DNA of 42,681 nucleotides from NCBI GenBank assembly GCA_003427395.1, contig BFEA01000104.1, positions 2,764,000-2,806,680 on the forward strand, given 5' to 3'. The first letter of the stretch is position 1, and the number at the start of each line of letters is the position of its first letter. The translations under genes were made by a program, and so were the position numbers. The DNA is from Chara braunii. Its lineage: Eukaryota; Streptophyta; Charophyceae; Charales; Characeae. The notes under the pieces were generated by a model, which was not told the origin of the DNA, made no database searches, and saw nothing but the letters and a program-made list of their open reading frames with translations. Below, in pieces: positions 29,561 through 40,417 of the stretch.

Positions 29561-31076
29561 ATAACACATCCTGATTATGAATTTATGCAAGCCATATGTT
29601 TGGTCCTATACAGTCATTATGAGGTTGCGTTCTGTGTTTCTCTATCTCTTGATCGCTTGCTTGTTGTTGGTGTGCTCACTGTCCACCGAGTCCCCATTTC
29701 ACTTTTTGCAGCATGGCATACTCACACAGTGAGCAAAATTGCAAAATATGCAATTTTGCAATTTCGAATTTGATATTTATGTGTGCTGCATACTCACACA
29801 TGGGTAGTAAAACAATGAAATTTGAATGAGACATGTTGGCGACTTTCTAACAATTGCTCCATCTGCTATCTGTGTGGTCACACACCTGATAGCGGACACA
29901 CACACCTGATAGCGGAATCTGATGGGGCAATTTTTCTTTTGTTTTGGGTTTTTTTCTTCATTTTTTTTTGTTTTTTTGGGACAAATGCAATAAACCCAGA
30001 TCGTAAAGACAGTTGTCAACAATGCAAGTCCAAATGAGTGTCAACCTGTTGATGATTATCAATAATCGTATTCGTGTCCAGATACCCAAGAGAAGAGAAG
30101 ACATACACAAACGACGTAGATGAGAGGGAGGAAAGACTTAGAGTGGGAAAGATAGAAACAATGCCCACTGCTTCTTCGGGCTCCCTCCGCAATCACCACC
30201 TCAACAATAATCTGAACGGGTATCTGAAGTAACCTCAATGTGCCACGTGGCACGTCTAGTCAGTCCCTCATCAGCGATGGAGCAATGTCGACATGAAGAC
30301 AACCAGGTAAGTATCCACGATCTCTCCACAGTCTTGATCTCCTCTTGAACGACGATAATCAGAATAGCAACACAAGTCACATAGCTTCGCCTCGTCAACA
30401 AGTGGTATATGTGGCATCTCTCACATCAGCCACCAGTAGTACACGTGGCAGCAACCACGTCAGCGAAAGCGCATGGCATCTGCCACGTCAGCATGCCAGG
30501 AAGATAGGTGCAAGCCAACCACCATGCCGGACCAGCAGCGAGTCGCCATAGACACAATCCCAGCACAGAGCTAGCGCTCAGCCAGCTTCGCAGCGTCGAG
30601 CCAGAGTCATCGTTAACGCGTGAAGACAACATCGACGTAAGACAGAATGAATGTCAAAGCCAGGAGAGTCAGCACTTATGTAGTGTTGACTCAGGGTCTG
30701 GGCCCCGGATGCTACCACCCTCAGTCGTCCAGATCTTGATGCAAACTAAGGCCCAGATTGGTCTGAAACCGAATTCCCTCCGGCCCGAATGCTTGTCTGG
30801 GTACCTGCGCACGACAAGTGAGTGTATCCAACCAAGGGCCTGGGTGCGGTACCTTTGACTCTACAGTTGACTTTGACCCTTGAATTTCCTGTGTGCAGCG
30901 TTAGATCACACAGCCAAACGTGATAGACTCAGGCCTGGGCGTGTCTTGGTCACACAGCCCAGTGCAGACCAACTTAGGTCTGTGTTGCCTGGGGCTGAGT
31001 TCTGGGCCCCAGGCTACTTCTGAACAGGGTTACTGCATTCCTGCTGGCCCATTTTCGAGTTCCACCGAAGAAATAT
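29561..31076. other. Gene-less stretch between the adapter and gypsy element 2
   Basis: CACACCTGATAGCGGA is tandemly repeated at 29881-29896 and 29901-29916. GTGCCACGTGGCAC (30240-30253) is a perfect 14-bp palindrome centred on the G-box core CACGTG. Further ACGT cores follow at about 30441, 30455 and 30483 (ACACGTGG, CCACGTCA twice). The cluster could be a plant-type bZIP/bHLH site group, but no gene start is adjacent. 30690-31060 is rich in GGCCTGGGC words. No coding domain is seen. Confidence 0.4.
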
Positions 31077-32683
31077 TTAAGACTTTAACCCTCGTTTATA
31101 AGCAGCGACAATATCAGGAGTAGTTTCAATTAGTTCTTGTTTACTAAACCATTTGTCCTCAGATGGTGCCTGAGACTTAAAACGTAGCTTGAACTGCTTC
31201 TGAGGTCGTCCACGTCCCGTAGAGAAGTAAACATGCTCTATGATTCTATCTACCTCATATCCGCCATCCATATCTGGTGGAATCATAGAAGGTCTGTGTG
31301 AAAACTCATTTCCTTCTACATACGGTAACAATTTGGACGCGTGAAAGACAAGATATGTTTTGAGATGAGGGGGAATATCAATTCGATAAGACGATCCCTC
31401 TGCATCCCCAATTACTTTGAGAACTTCCCAGGGTCCAAAATAGAAAGGAAGCAATTTTTGGGACATATCTTCCTCTAATGAAAACTCTTTAGATTTTACC
31501 CAAACCAGATCACCCTCTTTGAATCTAGACGGTCGACGGTGCGTGTTGGCTTGTTCAATCATTCGTAGTTGAGCTTTCCTTAGATTATCTTTAACTTTCT
31601 GAATGTCCTCCTGGAACAGTATTGCATATTCTCGGGTCCTTGGGGGCAACCTAAGGAACTGGTTCCGAATTAGTACATCAATAGGACGTTTAGGTTTCCA
31701 CCCTTTGTGAAGTGCATTCAGGGTTCGTCTAGTGGAAATGTGGACAGTGTTGTTATATGCACTAACAATTTTGGGTAAGTTCTCGTCCCAATCAATATGA
31801 TCGGGTCTAACATACATACGCAAAAGTTCCTGGCACAGACGGTTCATCTGTTCAGTCTGGCCAATCGTTTCGGGATGCCTCCCTTACGACATGGTCAGTC
31901 GTGTGCCATAAACTTCCATCAGCGTTTTCCATGGCAAACTGGTGAGCCTGACATCTCGATAAGACACAATGGATTTAGGAAACCCATACTCAGTGACCCA
32001 TCTCATATGAAATTTTTGAATAACAAGTTCAGTACGCGCTTCTGCTGGTAAGGGAACAAACATAGCGTATTTAGAGAAACGACCCACAATTACCATCACT
32101 TGACTATTATCATTTCGACTTATAACCAGACTCATGAAGTCAATTGAGATAGACTCACCTGGTTCGCTTGGTATAGGTAATGGCTTAAGAAGTCCAAGGG
32201 GATTCTTATGCGATGGCTTGTTTTTTGACACACTAAACAAGTACGAACATATGTTAGTACATCTTCTTGAAGTCCCTTCCATCCGAAACGTTCTCTGACT
32301 TGAACATATGTTTTTTTGAAACCAAAATAACCCTCAGAATTGTAACATTCCCTAATTAACAGACTCTGAATCTCTTCCTTATGAGGAATACACAATCTTT
32401 GTTTGGTTTGGTCAATCAAGAATAACAACCCATCAGTCAGTCTATAGTTGGGTAGTTGGGACGGATCTCGTACAAGGATATTCATGATTGGTTTCCAGAT
32501 AGGATATGTAGCATATCCTTGGCGAATCTGGTCTTTCAGGTCATTCCCAACATCCAAATAAGAGACAATTGCACCAAAGAAATCACTGCGTCGGGACAAA
32601 GCATCCGCAACCACATTAGACTTACCTTTAATAGTCTTGAGTTCAAAATCAAAGGTGTCAATTAATGCAGACCATCTTACCAA
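31077..32683 (-). pseudogene. Integrase and chromodomain-like tail of gypsy element 2
   Basis: After the tether LADAL-type motif (VVADALSRRSDF) comes the zinc module, here ECYNSEGYFGFKKT with CLVCQK: both His positions of the HHCC motif are Tyr. The core has ISIDFMS (first Asp), then IVSYRDVRLTS, where the catalytic Asp of SD-R-D is Tyr (TAT at 31959-31961), and GQTEQMNR (Glu). A frame change near 32180 and a stop near 31893 split it. The 256-codon tail (31847-31077) holds FKEGDLVWVKSKE, FYFGPWEVLKVIG and, at residues about 196-252, GGYEVDRIIEHV-YF, QFKLRFKSQAPSEDKWF and ELIETTPDIVAAY. That is a chromodomain-like fold with a longer first loop. Confidence 0.85.
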
Positions 32684-32689
32684 CTTGTC

Positions 32690-33040
32690 AGAGAGTCTAG
32701 ACTGTGTTTATATCCACTTTAGGCTTGAGTGGTCAGAGTACACAGTAAAGTGCCTCCCTAACAGTTACTGTCTCCATGTGTAGAACGCACAGACTAAGGC
32801 ATAGAGTTCTTTTTCATACGTGGAGTTGGCGACTTTGTCAGACGGCAATCGTTTAAACATAAATTTTATGGGCCTATATCCCTTTCCGTCATCTTGCTGG
32901 ATAACAGCGCCAATCCCATACTGACTTGCGTCAGTAGTGACAATGAAAGGTAAAGATGGGTCAACAATCTTAAGAACAAGGTAGCGAGTCAATGCATACT
33001 TCAATTTTCGAAAGGCAGACTCACAATCCTTATCCCACAA
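32690..33040 (-). pseudogene. RNase H of gypsy element 2
   Basis: TTDASQYGIGAVIQQDDG, YEKELYALVCAFYTW and VYSDHSSLKW carry the expected Asp, Glu and Asp residues. The turn between the first two blocks is short and normal here, unlike element 1. Stops interrupt at WRQ-stop-LLG (about 32767, where Tyr is usual) and KWI-stop-TQS (about 32707). Confidence 0.8.
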
Positions 33041-33049
33041 CCAGATAGT

Positions 33050-33870
33050 TTCTTTCTTTAACTATATTCGCATTGGTGCAGCAATCAGTGAGAAGTTTCT
33101 GACAAACTTCCTATAATAACTAGGTAGACCAAGAAAAAATCATAGTTCAATAATAGACTTAGGTTGTGGTCAATCTCGTATTGCTGATATCTCTTTCTCT
33201 TCCGGCCTTAGGCCTTCTTCGTTTACTATGTGTCCTAGGTATAACACATCGGACTTAGCAAACTCAGACTTCTTTGAGTTGATCTTAAAGTTGCCCTCAC
33301 GCAACTTCCCTAGCACCAGACGAAGGTGCTTCTCATGATCCTTTAGTGTTTTACTATACACTAGAATCTCATCGAGATAGACAATGACGAACTTATCCAA
33401 CCATTGACGAATCAAGTCATTCATTGACCTTTGAAAAGTGGCAGGGACATTCGTTAATCCGAAGGGCATTACCACTAACTCATAGTGACCATACCTGGTC
33501 CGGAAAGCGGTCTTATGCTGATCGGAGGGTTCCACCTCGATCTGGTGATACCCAGATTTCAAGTCGATCTTGCTAAAGTACCTGCATCCCTATAACTGGT
33601 CAAGTAAGTCGTCAATGCGAGGAAGCAGTTCAACATTCTTAACAGTGACAACATTCAGCCCTCTGTAGTCTATACAGAGACGTAACTCACCTTCCTTCTT
33701 AGGTACAAACAAGACAGGAGTATCATAAGGAGAGGAGCTAGGGCGAATCCATCTTTTTTCTGTTAAGTCTTGCAGTTGTTTTCTTAATTCTTCAAGTTCC
33801 CTAGCAGATATTCGGTAGATAGGGCCCTTGGGAATCTTACTACCATGAATATTTTTATGGTGTGCTATTG
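33050..33870 (-). pseudogene. Reverse transcriptase of gypsy element 2, altered active site
   Basis: RT begins around 33860 ([20 protein letters not shown]), then [30 protein letters not shown], a TAG in DQL-stop-GCRYFSKIDL (about 33590), and a 130-codon frame 33562-33170 with KSGYHQIEVEP and FGLTNVPATFQRSMND. The catalytic box reads VIVYLDEILVYS: the second Asp of the YxDD motif is Glu (GAG at 33368-33370). The change should strongly impair or abolish polymerisation. A TGA in RD-stop-PQP ends the frame at 33170. Downstream, GLPSYYRKFVRNFS and a TAG near 33060 lead into RNase H. Confidence 0.88.
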
Positions 33871-34050
33871 CACACTCAGTTATTCCTGTTGGTTCAGTAA
33901 GTAATTCTTTATACTCGTTAAGAGTTTTTCAATCGAAAGAGAATAGGAAGTAGAAGACTCACTTGCTTTCTTTACTAACACCATTATTACTTCCTGTTCC
34001 AACCTTTTCTTTGAAATCATCGATCGAAATGTTGTACTCATACAACAGAA

Positions 34051-34093
34051 AGACAGACTAGAGTCAGAGACAGACTAGAGTCAGAGCCAGACT
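34051..34093. repeat. 17-bp tandem repeat at the gag-pol junction
   Basis: AGACAGACTAGAGTCAG occurs at 34051-34067 and 34068-34084, with a partial third unit. It lies where the protease should be, so it may mark the scar of the deletion that removed it. Confidence 0.8.
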
Positions 34094-34127
34094 TATGGTA
34101 CAACTTCAGTAGGAGCAGATGCTACTC

Positions 34128-35882
34128 CTACTGGCGGCTCACTTTTGGGTTACGGATAAGTGGGCACAATGCAATCACATGCCTTGTGGTACCACACTTC
34201 AGACATTGTGCATTATCCATTCTTTCCTGCCACGTTTCCTGTGATAGACCTATCTTTTCCCATGGCCTCCCGACCACAATCCTTGGATGCTCTGGGAACG
34301 AGCGTGGCTTCTTCTTCTTTACTGACGGTCGTGGTCCTCCCTTGTTGACCACGACAACAGTGACTCCCCCCTTCCCGGAATCACTGCTGCTCGCCACACC
34401 CTCGACCTCCAATGGCCACTTCTCCATAGTATCCTCGTCAAAGACGACGAGGGTGTGGTCCTGGCGCTTTTGGCGCCAAAGTATCCGCTTTCTTGCACCT
34501 GCACCACCACCAAACTTCACAACAGACGCATACGAATTCTTAACCTGAGAAGTCATTTGCTCTCGTTGGAGAGCAAGATCCCGAAACTGCCTGTAATTAT
34601 ACTTGCCTGACTTAAACTCTACCACAAGTTGTCCACGGATGGGCTCGGGCAGAGCACGAGAATAGATGTACAAGACTTGGTTGTCTTGTAGGTTCAATCC
34701 AGGAACCTGCAGCGACCGGTCAACTTCCTGAGACAAAGCTTCTATCGAGGTCCAATGTTTTTGACCGATGGTAATGAGCTGGTCAAAGGCCTTGTCGGCC
34801 ATTGTTTTATCCAGGAAGCGTTCCTTGATCTTGCCAAGGAACTGCTTCAGATTCAAGGTTGCAGCCCACTCCCCAATGTCATCGAACCCTGTTGCGTTGG
34901 CTTCAGCCAATACCCATTCCTTAGCTTCCCCCCGAGACAAGAGGTAGAGAAAGCAACCTGAGACTCGGGTTCAACAAGGGCCGTACTGTAGTAGGTCTGA
35001 ATTTCGGCAATCCAAAGCAACAAATTTTCATCTTTCTTGTTGCAGAACATGTAGTGCAATTTCATCTTTACCTTTTCTTTCTTCTTCGGTTTCTTAGACT
35101 GTGTGGTGTGGTCCTTCTTCCCGTTTGGAGACTTCGGCGGACTCGAAGGTTCTCCTTTCTTCTCTTCCAGTTTCTGAGTCTCTTCATTAAGAGACTTCAT
35201 GACATCTCCTAATAATTTCTTTGGTTTTTCTTCGTTTTCAATTTTGACTTCCTCAACCATCTGGTGTTTTCCTTTGACCAGATTTGTGATTGTCCGTAGT
35301 CCTGCGGCCACATCATCAATCTGTGCCTGCATCTGTTCACCATATTGAAATCAATTTTCATTTCAAGGTGGGCAAGGTAAGTCACAAGCTGAGCCAAAGA
35401 AATTTTCTGCTCTTCCCCTTCGGTCTTGACAACAGTTTGTCTGATTTCTTTGATTTTTTGTTCTTCCCGTTCACTCTTTTTCTTCCTCAATTCTTCTTTC
35501 TTTTTCTTCTCCTTCTCCAGTGCTTTTTCTAACTGTCTGATATATTTATCCACAGTTTCTTCAGACACAGTTATTTCTTTCTCTTCTTTCTGGTCTACAA
35601 TCTTCCTAAGTTGCTCAATGACATACTCATCAAATGCCTGTCGACACTTGCTTAGTACATCCTGAATTTGTATGATGTCGGTGCCCAATTTAGCCTGTTC
35701 GATAGCAGCTCGTGTTGCCTTCAAATCAAACTTTTCTCGCACATATGCCTCGACTTCGGCACCTGTGCCACGAAAGTCAGAAATCAATTCGTCCAAACGG
35801 GCATTCAAATCCTTCTTCCGCTCGTCCACTTGATGTCTGCTTCGAAGGTCAGGGGTCAATAGCGAAAATGAGTGACACTGGA
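34128..35882 (-). pseudogene. gag: gag of gypsy element 2 with coiled coil and CCHC knuckle
   Basis: The frame is open upstream of 35859 and may begin after an acceptor-like TTTCTCTTCTATCCAG near 35883. The true start is unclear, as no ATG is obvious. The N-terminal part is a long, highly charged coiled coil (LEKALEKEKKKKEELRKKK near 35540-35480). A frame change near 35340 leads to a second piece (35332-34853), and another near 34935 leads to the 270-codon piece ending at 34128. The last two overlap and join inside the gag core (AFSTSCLGG meeting GEAKEWVLAEANATG). The end holds CLKCGTTRHVIALC, a perfect CX2CX4HX4C zinc knuckle (34205-34164) that would bind the element RNA. Confidence 0.8.
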
Positions 35883-36331
35883 TAGAAGAGAAAGGGAATA
35901 AAATGAGTAAGCACCGACAATTTTAGGGAATTCCAGAGAAAAGACATCGTGACGTGCGTCTGCCGCACAATCAATAAACAATAATAAATTCCACGGCCGC
36001 ACTATCCTACAACAGAAAGGATTTCCATGACCAAAGGAGAAAATAATTACAACTATTTCCACTTTTAACTTTTGTTTTTTCTTTGTCTGTCTGTGTGATG
36101 ACGTTTTATTCGAGAGTATACAGGTACCATGTCAGGCCCGTGTGATCAGATACAACACACAAGTAAGTACGCTTAACAACACAACACAGCAAACGACAAG
36201 GTAAGTATGCCAACATCAACAACAACTGAGCTGGACAGGGAGGTGAGGCGGGAGGAGGTGGACAGGAACAGCCCAATGTATCCCGGAACTATCGGCTCAG
36301 GCTTCGGGACTGGATGGTGGTTGCCCCTGAC
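35883..36331. other. Flank upstream of gypsy element 2
   Basis: No gene is seen. CAAGTAAGTACGC (about 36162) and CAAGGTAAGTATGCC (about 36198) are two similar words, each containing a GTAAGT donor-like site on the plus strand. An LTR would be expected here for element 2, but no match to the sequence at 30.0-31.1 kb was found. Confidence 0.35.
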
Positions 36332-36843
36332 ACCCCCCTAAGGCCGGCGGTGGAGTTCACCGACCCTTTCCCCTCCCACCCACTGTCCCTAGTGGAATTT
36401 CCCCAATAGGGCCCCGGGATGTACAGGTGGCCTCCCCGGATGTCCTTCCGAAGGGACACTGGACCCGGTTTTCAGCAGAGGTAATTCTAAGAGATGTTTT
36501 TGCAAAACGAAAAGAGGATGGAAATTTCCCAGCCTGTAGGGGGAAGGAGAAGGTCTCAGATAGGGACAGGAACAGGGAAGGGTTAGAGGAGGGGAGGGTC
36601 CAACTGGTGTCCCCCAGTGGCTCCTCTTGTCTTCCAAACCCCTCCCTTAGGTACACAGGTGGGCAGACAGGTTCTCTGGGTATGATAATTGGCAGACAGC
36701 CCCCGGAAGTGGTATGGGGTATGGGACTCCAGCCTTTGTTTCTGATTGCAAAATGCCTGTTCTCAGAAGTACCCTCCTCAGTCAATCCCCTGGCATCCAG
36801 GGTAATTACTGCTGGCAGGGGAAGTTTTCCCAAAGGTTCCTAA
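36332..36843 (+). other. Open frame of ~170 codons, unrecognised
   Basis: The plus strand is open from just after a TGA near 36330 to a TAA at 36841, without an early ATG. It is moderately GC-rich and of mixed composition, with a charged middle (KVSDRDRNREGLEEGRV) and a hydrophobic later part (MGLQPLFLIAKCLFSEVP). The opposite strand is also open across most of it, which weakens the case. It could be an exon, a repeat-encoded fragment or chance. I do not recognise the family. Confidence 0.25.
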
Positions 36844-36869
36844 TATAGTAATATGTTGTATATTTCATA

Positions 36870-36924
36870 TGAGACGCTGGGCCCGGTTCCCAGCACGTGC
36901 TGCTCCCCATAAATAGATCGGAGC
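36870..36924 (-). repeat. Dispersed ~55-bp repeat, copy 3 of 3
   Basis: On the minus strand this reads GGCTCCGATCTATTTATGGGG, then AGCAGCACGTGCTGGGAACC and GGGCCCAGCGTCTCAT, matching the block order of 14256-14313. It holds the palindromes CAGCACGTGCTG (36891-36902) and GCTGGG/CCCAGC (36876-36881 and 36889-36894). Confidence 0.55.
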
Positions 36925-37080
36925 CTATTTAAACTAAGTAACAATAATAATAATAACAAAAAAAAAACAAAAGAGGAAGAAGATCGGCCTGAGCGTTTGT
37001 AGGGTCCTCATTGGCATTGCGACTTTAAGATCAATCTTTGTCGTGGCTAGTGGCTACGGAAAGGGGAAAGAAAAGGGGGA

Positions 37081-37415
37081 GGATTAATCTTAAACCGCCA
37101 GTACACAGCCCTGGCCTTCCAGAAAAAGCAACTCGTCGCCACCGCACTGTAGCACCACAATTTCCTGGGCCGGGCTGCCATTGATAAAATTAATCAATGG
37201 CCTCAGTTGCGTTTTGCACCCCCGAAAGTCGCGGTGAGGGGCGCGTGGATTAATCTTAAGCCGCCAGTACACGGCCCCAGCCTTCCGGAAAAAGCAACTC
37301 GCCGCCACCGCACTGTAGCACCACAACTTTCCCGGCCAGGCCATTATTGATAAAATCCATCAACGGCCTCAATTCTGTTTCACGCCTCCGAAAGTCGCGG
37401 CAAAAGTCGCAGTGA
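37081..37415 (+). repeat. Two tandem units of a 166-bp repeat
   Basis: Units start at 37081 and 37247, both with GGATTAATCTTAA-CCGCCAGTACAC, AAAAAGCAACTCG-CGCCACCGCACTGTAGCACCACAA, ATTGATAAAAT-ATCAA-GGCCTCA and CGAAAGTCGCGG. Related GTACTGGTGG-TAA words follow on the other strand at 37441-37456 and 37580-37595. The first of these forms a perfect hairpin, TGTACTGGTG (37441-37450) with CACCAGTACA (37459-37468). Confidence 0.8.
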
Positions 37416-38060
37416 GGGGCACGTGGCCGATGTATCGCCGTGTACTGGTGGTCTAAAGCACCAGTACATGCCAGCTATCGGCTATGGGCCCCTTTCGGAG
37501 GCCGCCCACCGCCGATTCGTTCTGTCTACGACGCTCGCCCTCCTAGAGGCTCAAAACAGATTCTCCAGTTGCCTGGGGCCATGTACTGGTGGTTTAGACG
37601 AAAACAAGACAAAAAAAAAAAAAAAAAACCTTTGAAAAAGTGTTGGCGTGAGGTTTTGAGTACTGAAGGGGCAACAAAAACAATAAATTGCAGTTTTGTC
37701 AAGGCACGAGTTTGGAATGCACAAAAAAGCAAAAATAGCATTTTCTTTTTTGCCTTTTTGAGCTTACACCCTCCTTGTGCCATGGTCCACCCTTGCCCTT
37801 ACCGCATCCGCACCCTCTGTGACAAAGTGCCAGGTCTGTTTTATTGCCTTTCTGAATTCGGTGCGTGACGGGCCTGCTGCTATGTGTTTTTTTTTGGGCT
37901 ATCTGAAACTCGTTTTTTGTTTGAGTTCACTGATGAGCAAATTTGACAAAACAAGGAGAAGCAGAGTGAGCGCAACCTGTGAGGAAGGAAGAGAAAGAGG
38001 AGAGAGGAGGATATGCAAAGGTGAAAGAAGAGGAAATTTAAATGGGTAGGCACCGCTTAC

Positions 38061-38206
38061 AGCAAGTCTTTGTAGAAGGCCATCATACTCTCTGTTGAAT
38101 AGGTCTAGATGTTTCCGCAGACTCTCCTCAGCAGCAGCCGTGCAATCTTCATCATCACTCCCCTTTGGACATGGAGGTTCGTTCTCCTTGCTGCCTGTAC
38201 GAGGTC
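38061..38206 (-). other. Possible exon, unrecognised product
   Basis: On the minus strand the sequence after CCGTGCAG (acceptor-like, 38207-38208) is open for 48 codons to a GTAAGC donor-like site (38055-38060). The peptide is acidic and then helical (GSKENEPPCPKGSDDEDC followed by SLRKHLDLFNREYDGLLQRL). The composition looks more protein-like than its surroundings and fits a coiled-coil protein. It may be an exon of a gene whose other exons are not recognised here. The diverged duplicate words GTATCCAT-...-GAACTCA-GACCT (38237-38276 and 38296-38332) next to it are a caution that the area is repetitive. Confidence 0.28.
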
Positions 38207-38344
38207 CTGCACGGTTCAGTTTAACATTACTCAGTTCGTATCCATTTGATTGTGCAGATCTTGAACTCATGACCTCTAAGAGGTCCTGTAAATTTTTGTA
38301 TCCATCCAATTCCAGAGTTTGAACTCACGACCTGTCGAATCATC

Positions 38345-40090
38345 AACAGTTAACATGTTTGTATCATTCTGCCACACACAGACAGGACTGCATCGTTCAG
38401 TTCAATCGACATGGGCGCATGGTCAGGATGATGCCGCAAGAAACCAGTACCGCTTGATATCAAGTTGTGTTGGAACTTGGGCTCAGAGAGCAAAGCTTTT
38501 GCTATCTTATCATCTCTCCCCGACCTCCTCTCATCTCACCCTCTTTGTTTTGTTTTGTTTTGTTTTGTTGTTTTTCAAAAAAAAGACAGCTAGGCTACCA
38601 GCCGAGCCGCCCGGGTAACCTTGTTTGCCCGGGTAGCCCGGGCGTGCAAGGACCAAAGGACGTCCCAGCCAAAAAAAAAAAAAAAAAACTTCAAAAACTC
38701 TGGAAACAAACTATGTTATGCGGAAAAATAAACTGAATAACGTTTGCCTCGGTGTCACATCGAAATTCTCCACCAAATTCAAAATAAAAAATCAAATTAA
38801 AAAATAATTTTTAATTTAATTAAAATATATATATAATTTTTTTTGGCCCGGGCGGGCAAGTGCGAGGGACAAGCCCTCAAGGGGCCCTATCAGACATCAC
38901 ATGATCTGGGCTAAGGCCCCCAGCAAGCCGAGTGCCCGCCCTAAGTGAAGGCGGGCCTGAATATTCGTCAGAGGCAAAATTCGACATTTCCGTATGTGGG
39001 TATTCAGGCTCTCGCAGCACGCCAGTTGGTTTGGTAGACGCGTGAGCCTCACAAAGCTGCATCATACAGTTGGCCCAGGCTTTGACAGTTGCGCCTGGGC
39101 ACATACACACAAAGCAGGGCCGATACATTGGGAAGCAGGCCATCGGCCTTTGCAAAAGCAGTACTGTCGACTCACCTGCCTGGGAGCCCTGCACAGATGC
39201 AGCAAACAGCCCAAGTCCGGAGACTCAGGCCGTGCCCAACTGAAAAGGGCCCAGGCCCTTAACTGTAGTCTTGGGCCTGGGCGCAGGGTCTGAAGCCCAA
39301 CCGGAAGCTACTGGAAGCTTCCTGCCAGGCTACACGCAGCATCCAGGAGGCTGCCACTTCCATAAAAGAAGTGACGCAGCCCAGGCAAGCATTCTGGCCA
39401 GTGCGGGCAATGCGGAAGTGCTGCTGCGCTATCACTTGATGCTGTGCTGCTGCTAAGGGCGCTGACGGGGCGCGTAGTGGTGAAGTGGGGCGCTGCAGGG
39501 CAGCGCGGCGGAGGCGGCCATAGCCGGGCTGCTGGGCGCCAGGGGGTACAGCGGGTGATCTGGTGGTCTTCAGGGAAGGAGGCGCAGTGTGGGGTAATCA
39601 AGGTCTGATTGAGGGTGACGAGATACGTACCTGGTGCATGAAGTATGGAGTTGACAGTCATGTACAATTATGGTCTTCGAGAGTCGAAGTGAGCCTGTTG
39701 CGTGAACCAGCTGTAGGTAGGATAGTCGGGCAGAGTAGGTTGGGCGCTGGGCGCCAGACAGAGAAGAGCGACTTTGGATACTGTGTTGGTGTGGCCTATG
39801 GGCTTGAACATTTGCTCATTACTTCATTGTATTGCTCTATATGGATGGTTTCTCGGTGCGTTTTGAACTCTCTGCTTGGATACGACTACCTGGACATCTG
39901 TGTGATTTCGCGACTTGGTTTTCTGTATATCGTTCGCACTCATATTCCTTGCACAAGTGTTCCCAGGCCAGTCTGGTACCCAAGAAAGACTGTCTTTTTT
40001 TTGTTGGTTTTTTTTTTTTGTTTTGTTTTTTTTTGTTTTGTTTTAACAAAGACAGAACCTTACGATTTTGGCCCTTTTTCATTCTGGGGA
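38345..40090. other. Mixed non-coding stretch
   Basis: GCCCGGGC-type palindromes at 38610-38645 and 38845-38855, a GTTTT repeat at 38543-38567, poly-A at 38671-38688 and an AT-rich block (38770-38845) are seen. 39105-39310 is rich in GGGCCTGGGC and GCCCAGG words, like 30690-31060. Positions 39020-39110 (AGTTGGTTTGGTAGACGCG and onward) look faintly like a tRNA A-box region. No exon is convincing. Confidence 0.35.
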
Positions 40091-40236
40091 GCATCAGTGC
40101 GGTTCCTATTCCACCGGCAAGTCAGAAGAGATTACAGTAGTTACACACGCTCCTCCCCATTACGGCCGAGAGGCCCGAGTGGACGACATCGATTACTTCC
40201 CGAGGGAAGGATATACCACCCCTCACCCCTGCCCAG
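40091..40236 (+). other. Possible exon, unrecognised product
   Basis: After a pyrimidine-rich stretch and an AG near 40097, one plus-strand frame is open for about 46 codons to a GTTAGC donor-like site at 40237, with a TAG just beyond. It includes CGSYSTGKSEEITVVTHAP, then HYGREARVDDIDYFPREGY, which looks protein-like. Other frames are open here too, and the donor is weak. No family is recognised. Confidence 0.22.
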
Positions 40237-40417
40237 GTTAGCTTGCATGACTCAACCTCTTGAAACTGGTTACTAGACTGACCTCTGCTACATCTGTTTG
40301 CTGTTTGAAACATACCTGTGAAGGCCTTGTCCAGCTTATTCTTCTCAGCTACTTGGCTGTCAGATTTGCATTAGGAACTGGATTTACTAGCTTGGACCAT
40401 TAACTGTCGATCTTTCT

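Larger units (their letters stand above)
31077..35882 (-). mobile_element. Ty3/gypsy element 2, decayed
   Basis: Minus-strand order is gag with zinc knuckle (about 35882-34128), RT (about 33870-33050), RNase H (33040-32690), integrase (about 32560-31290) and a C-terminal chromodomain-like module (about 31262-31090). Only about 250 bases separate the gag stop from the start of RT, so the protease is missing. RT, RNase H and integrase carry at least six stops. The sequence differs clearly from element 1 (coiled-coil gag, different chromodomain), so it is a separate family. No LTR pair is recognisable on either side. Nothing indicates activity. Confidence 0.9.
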
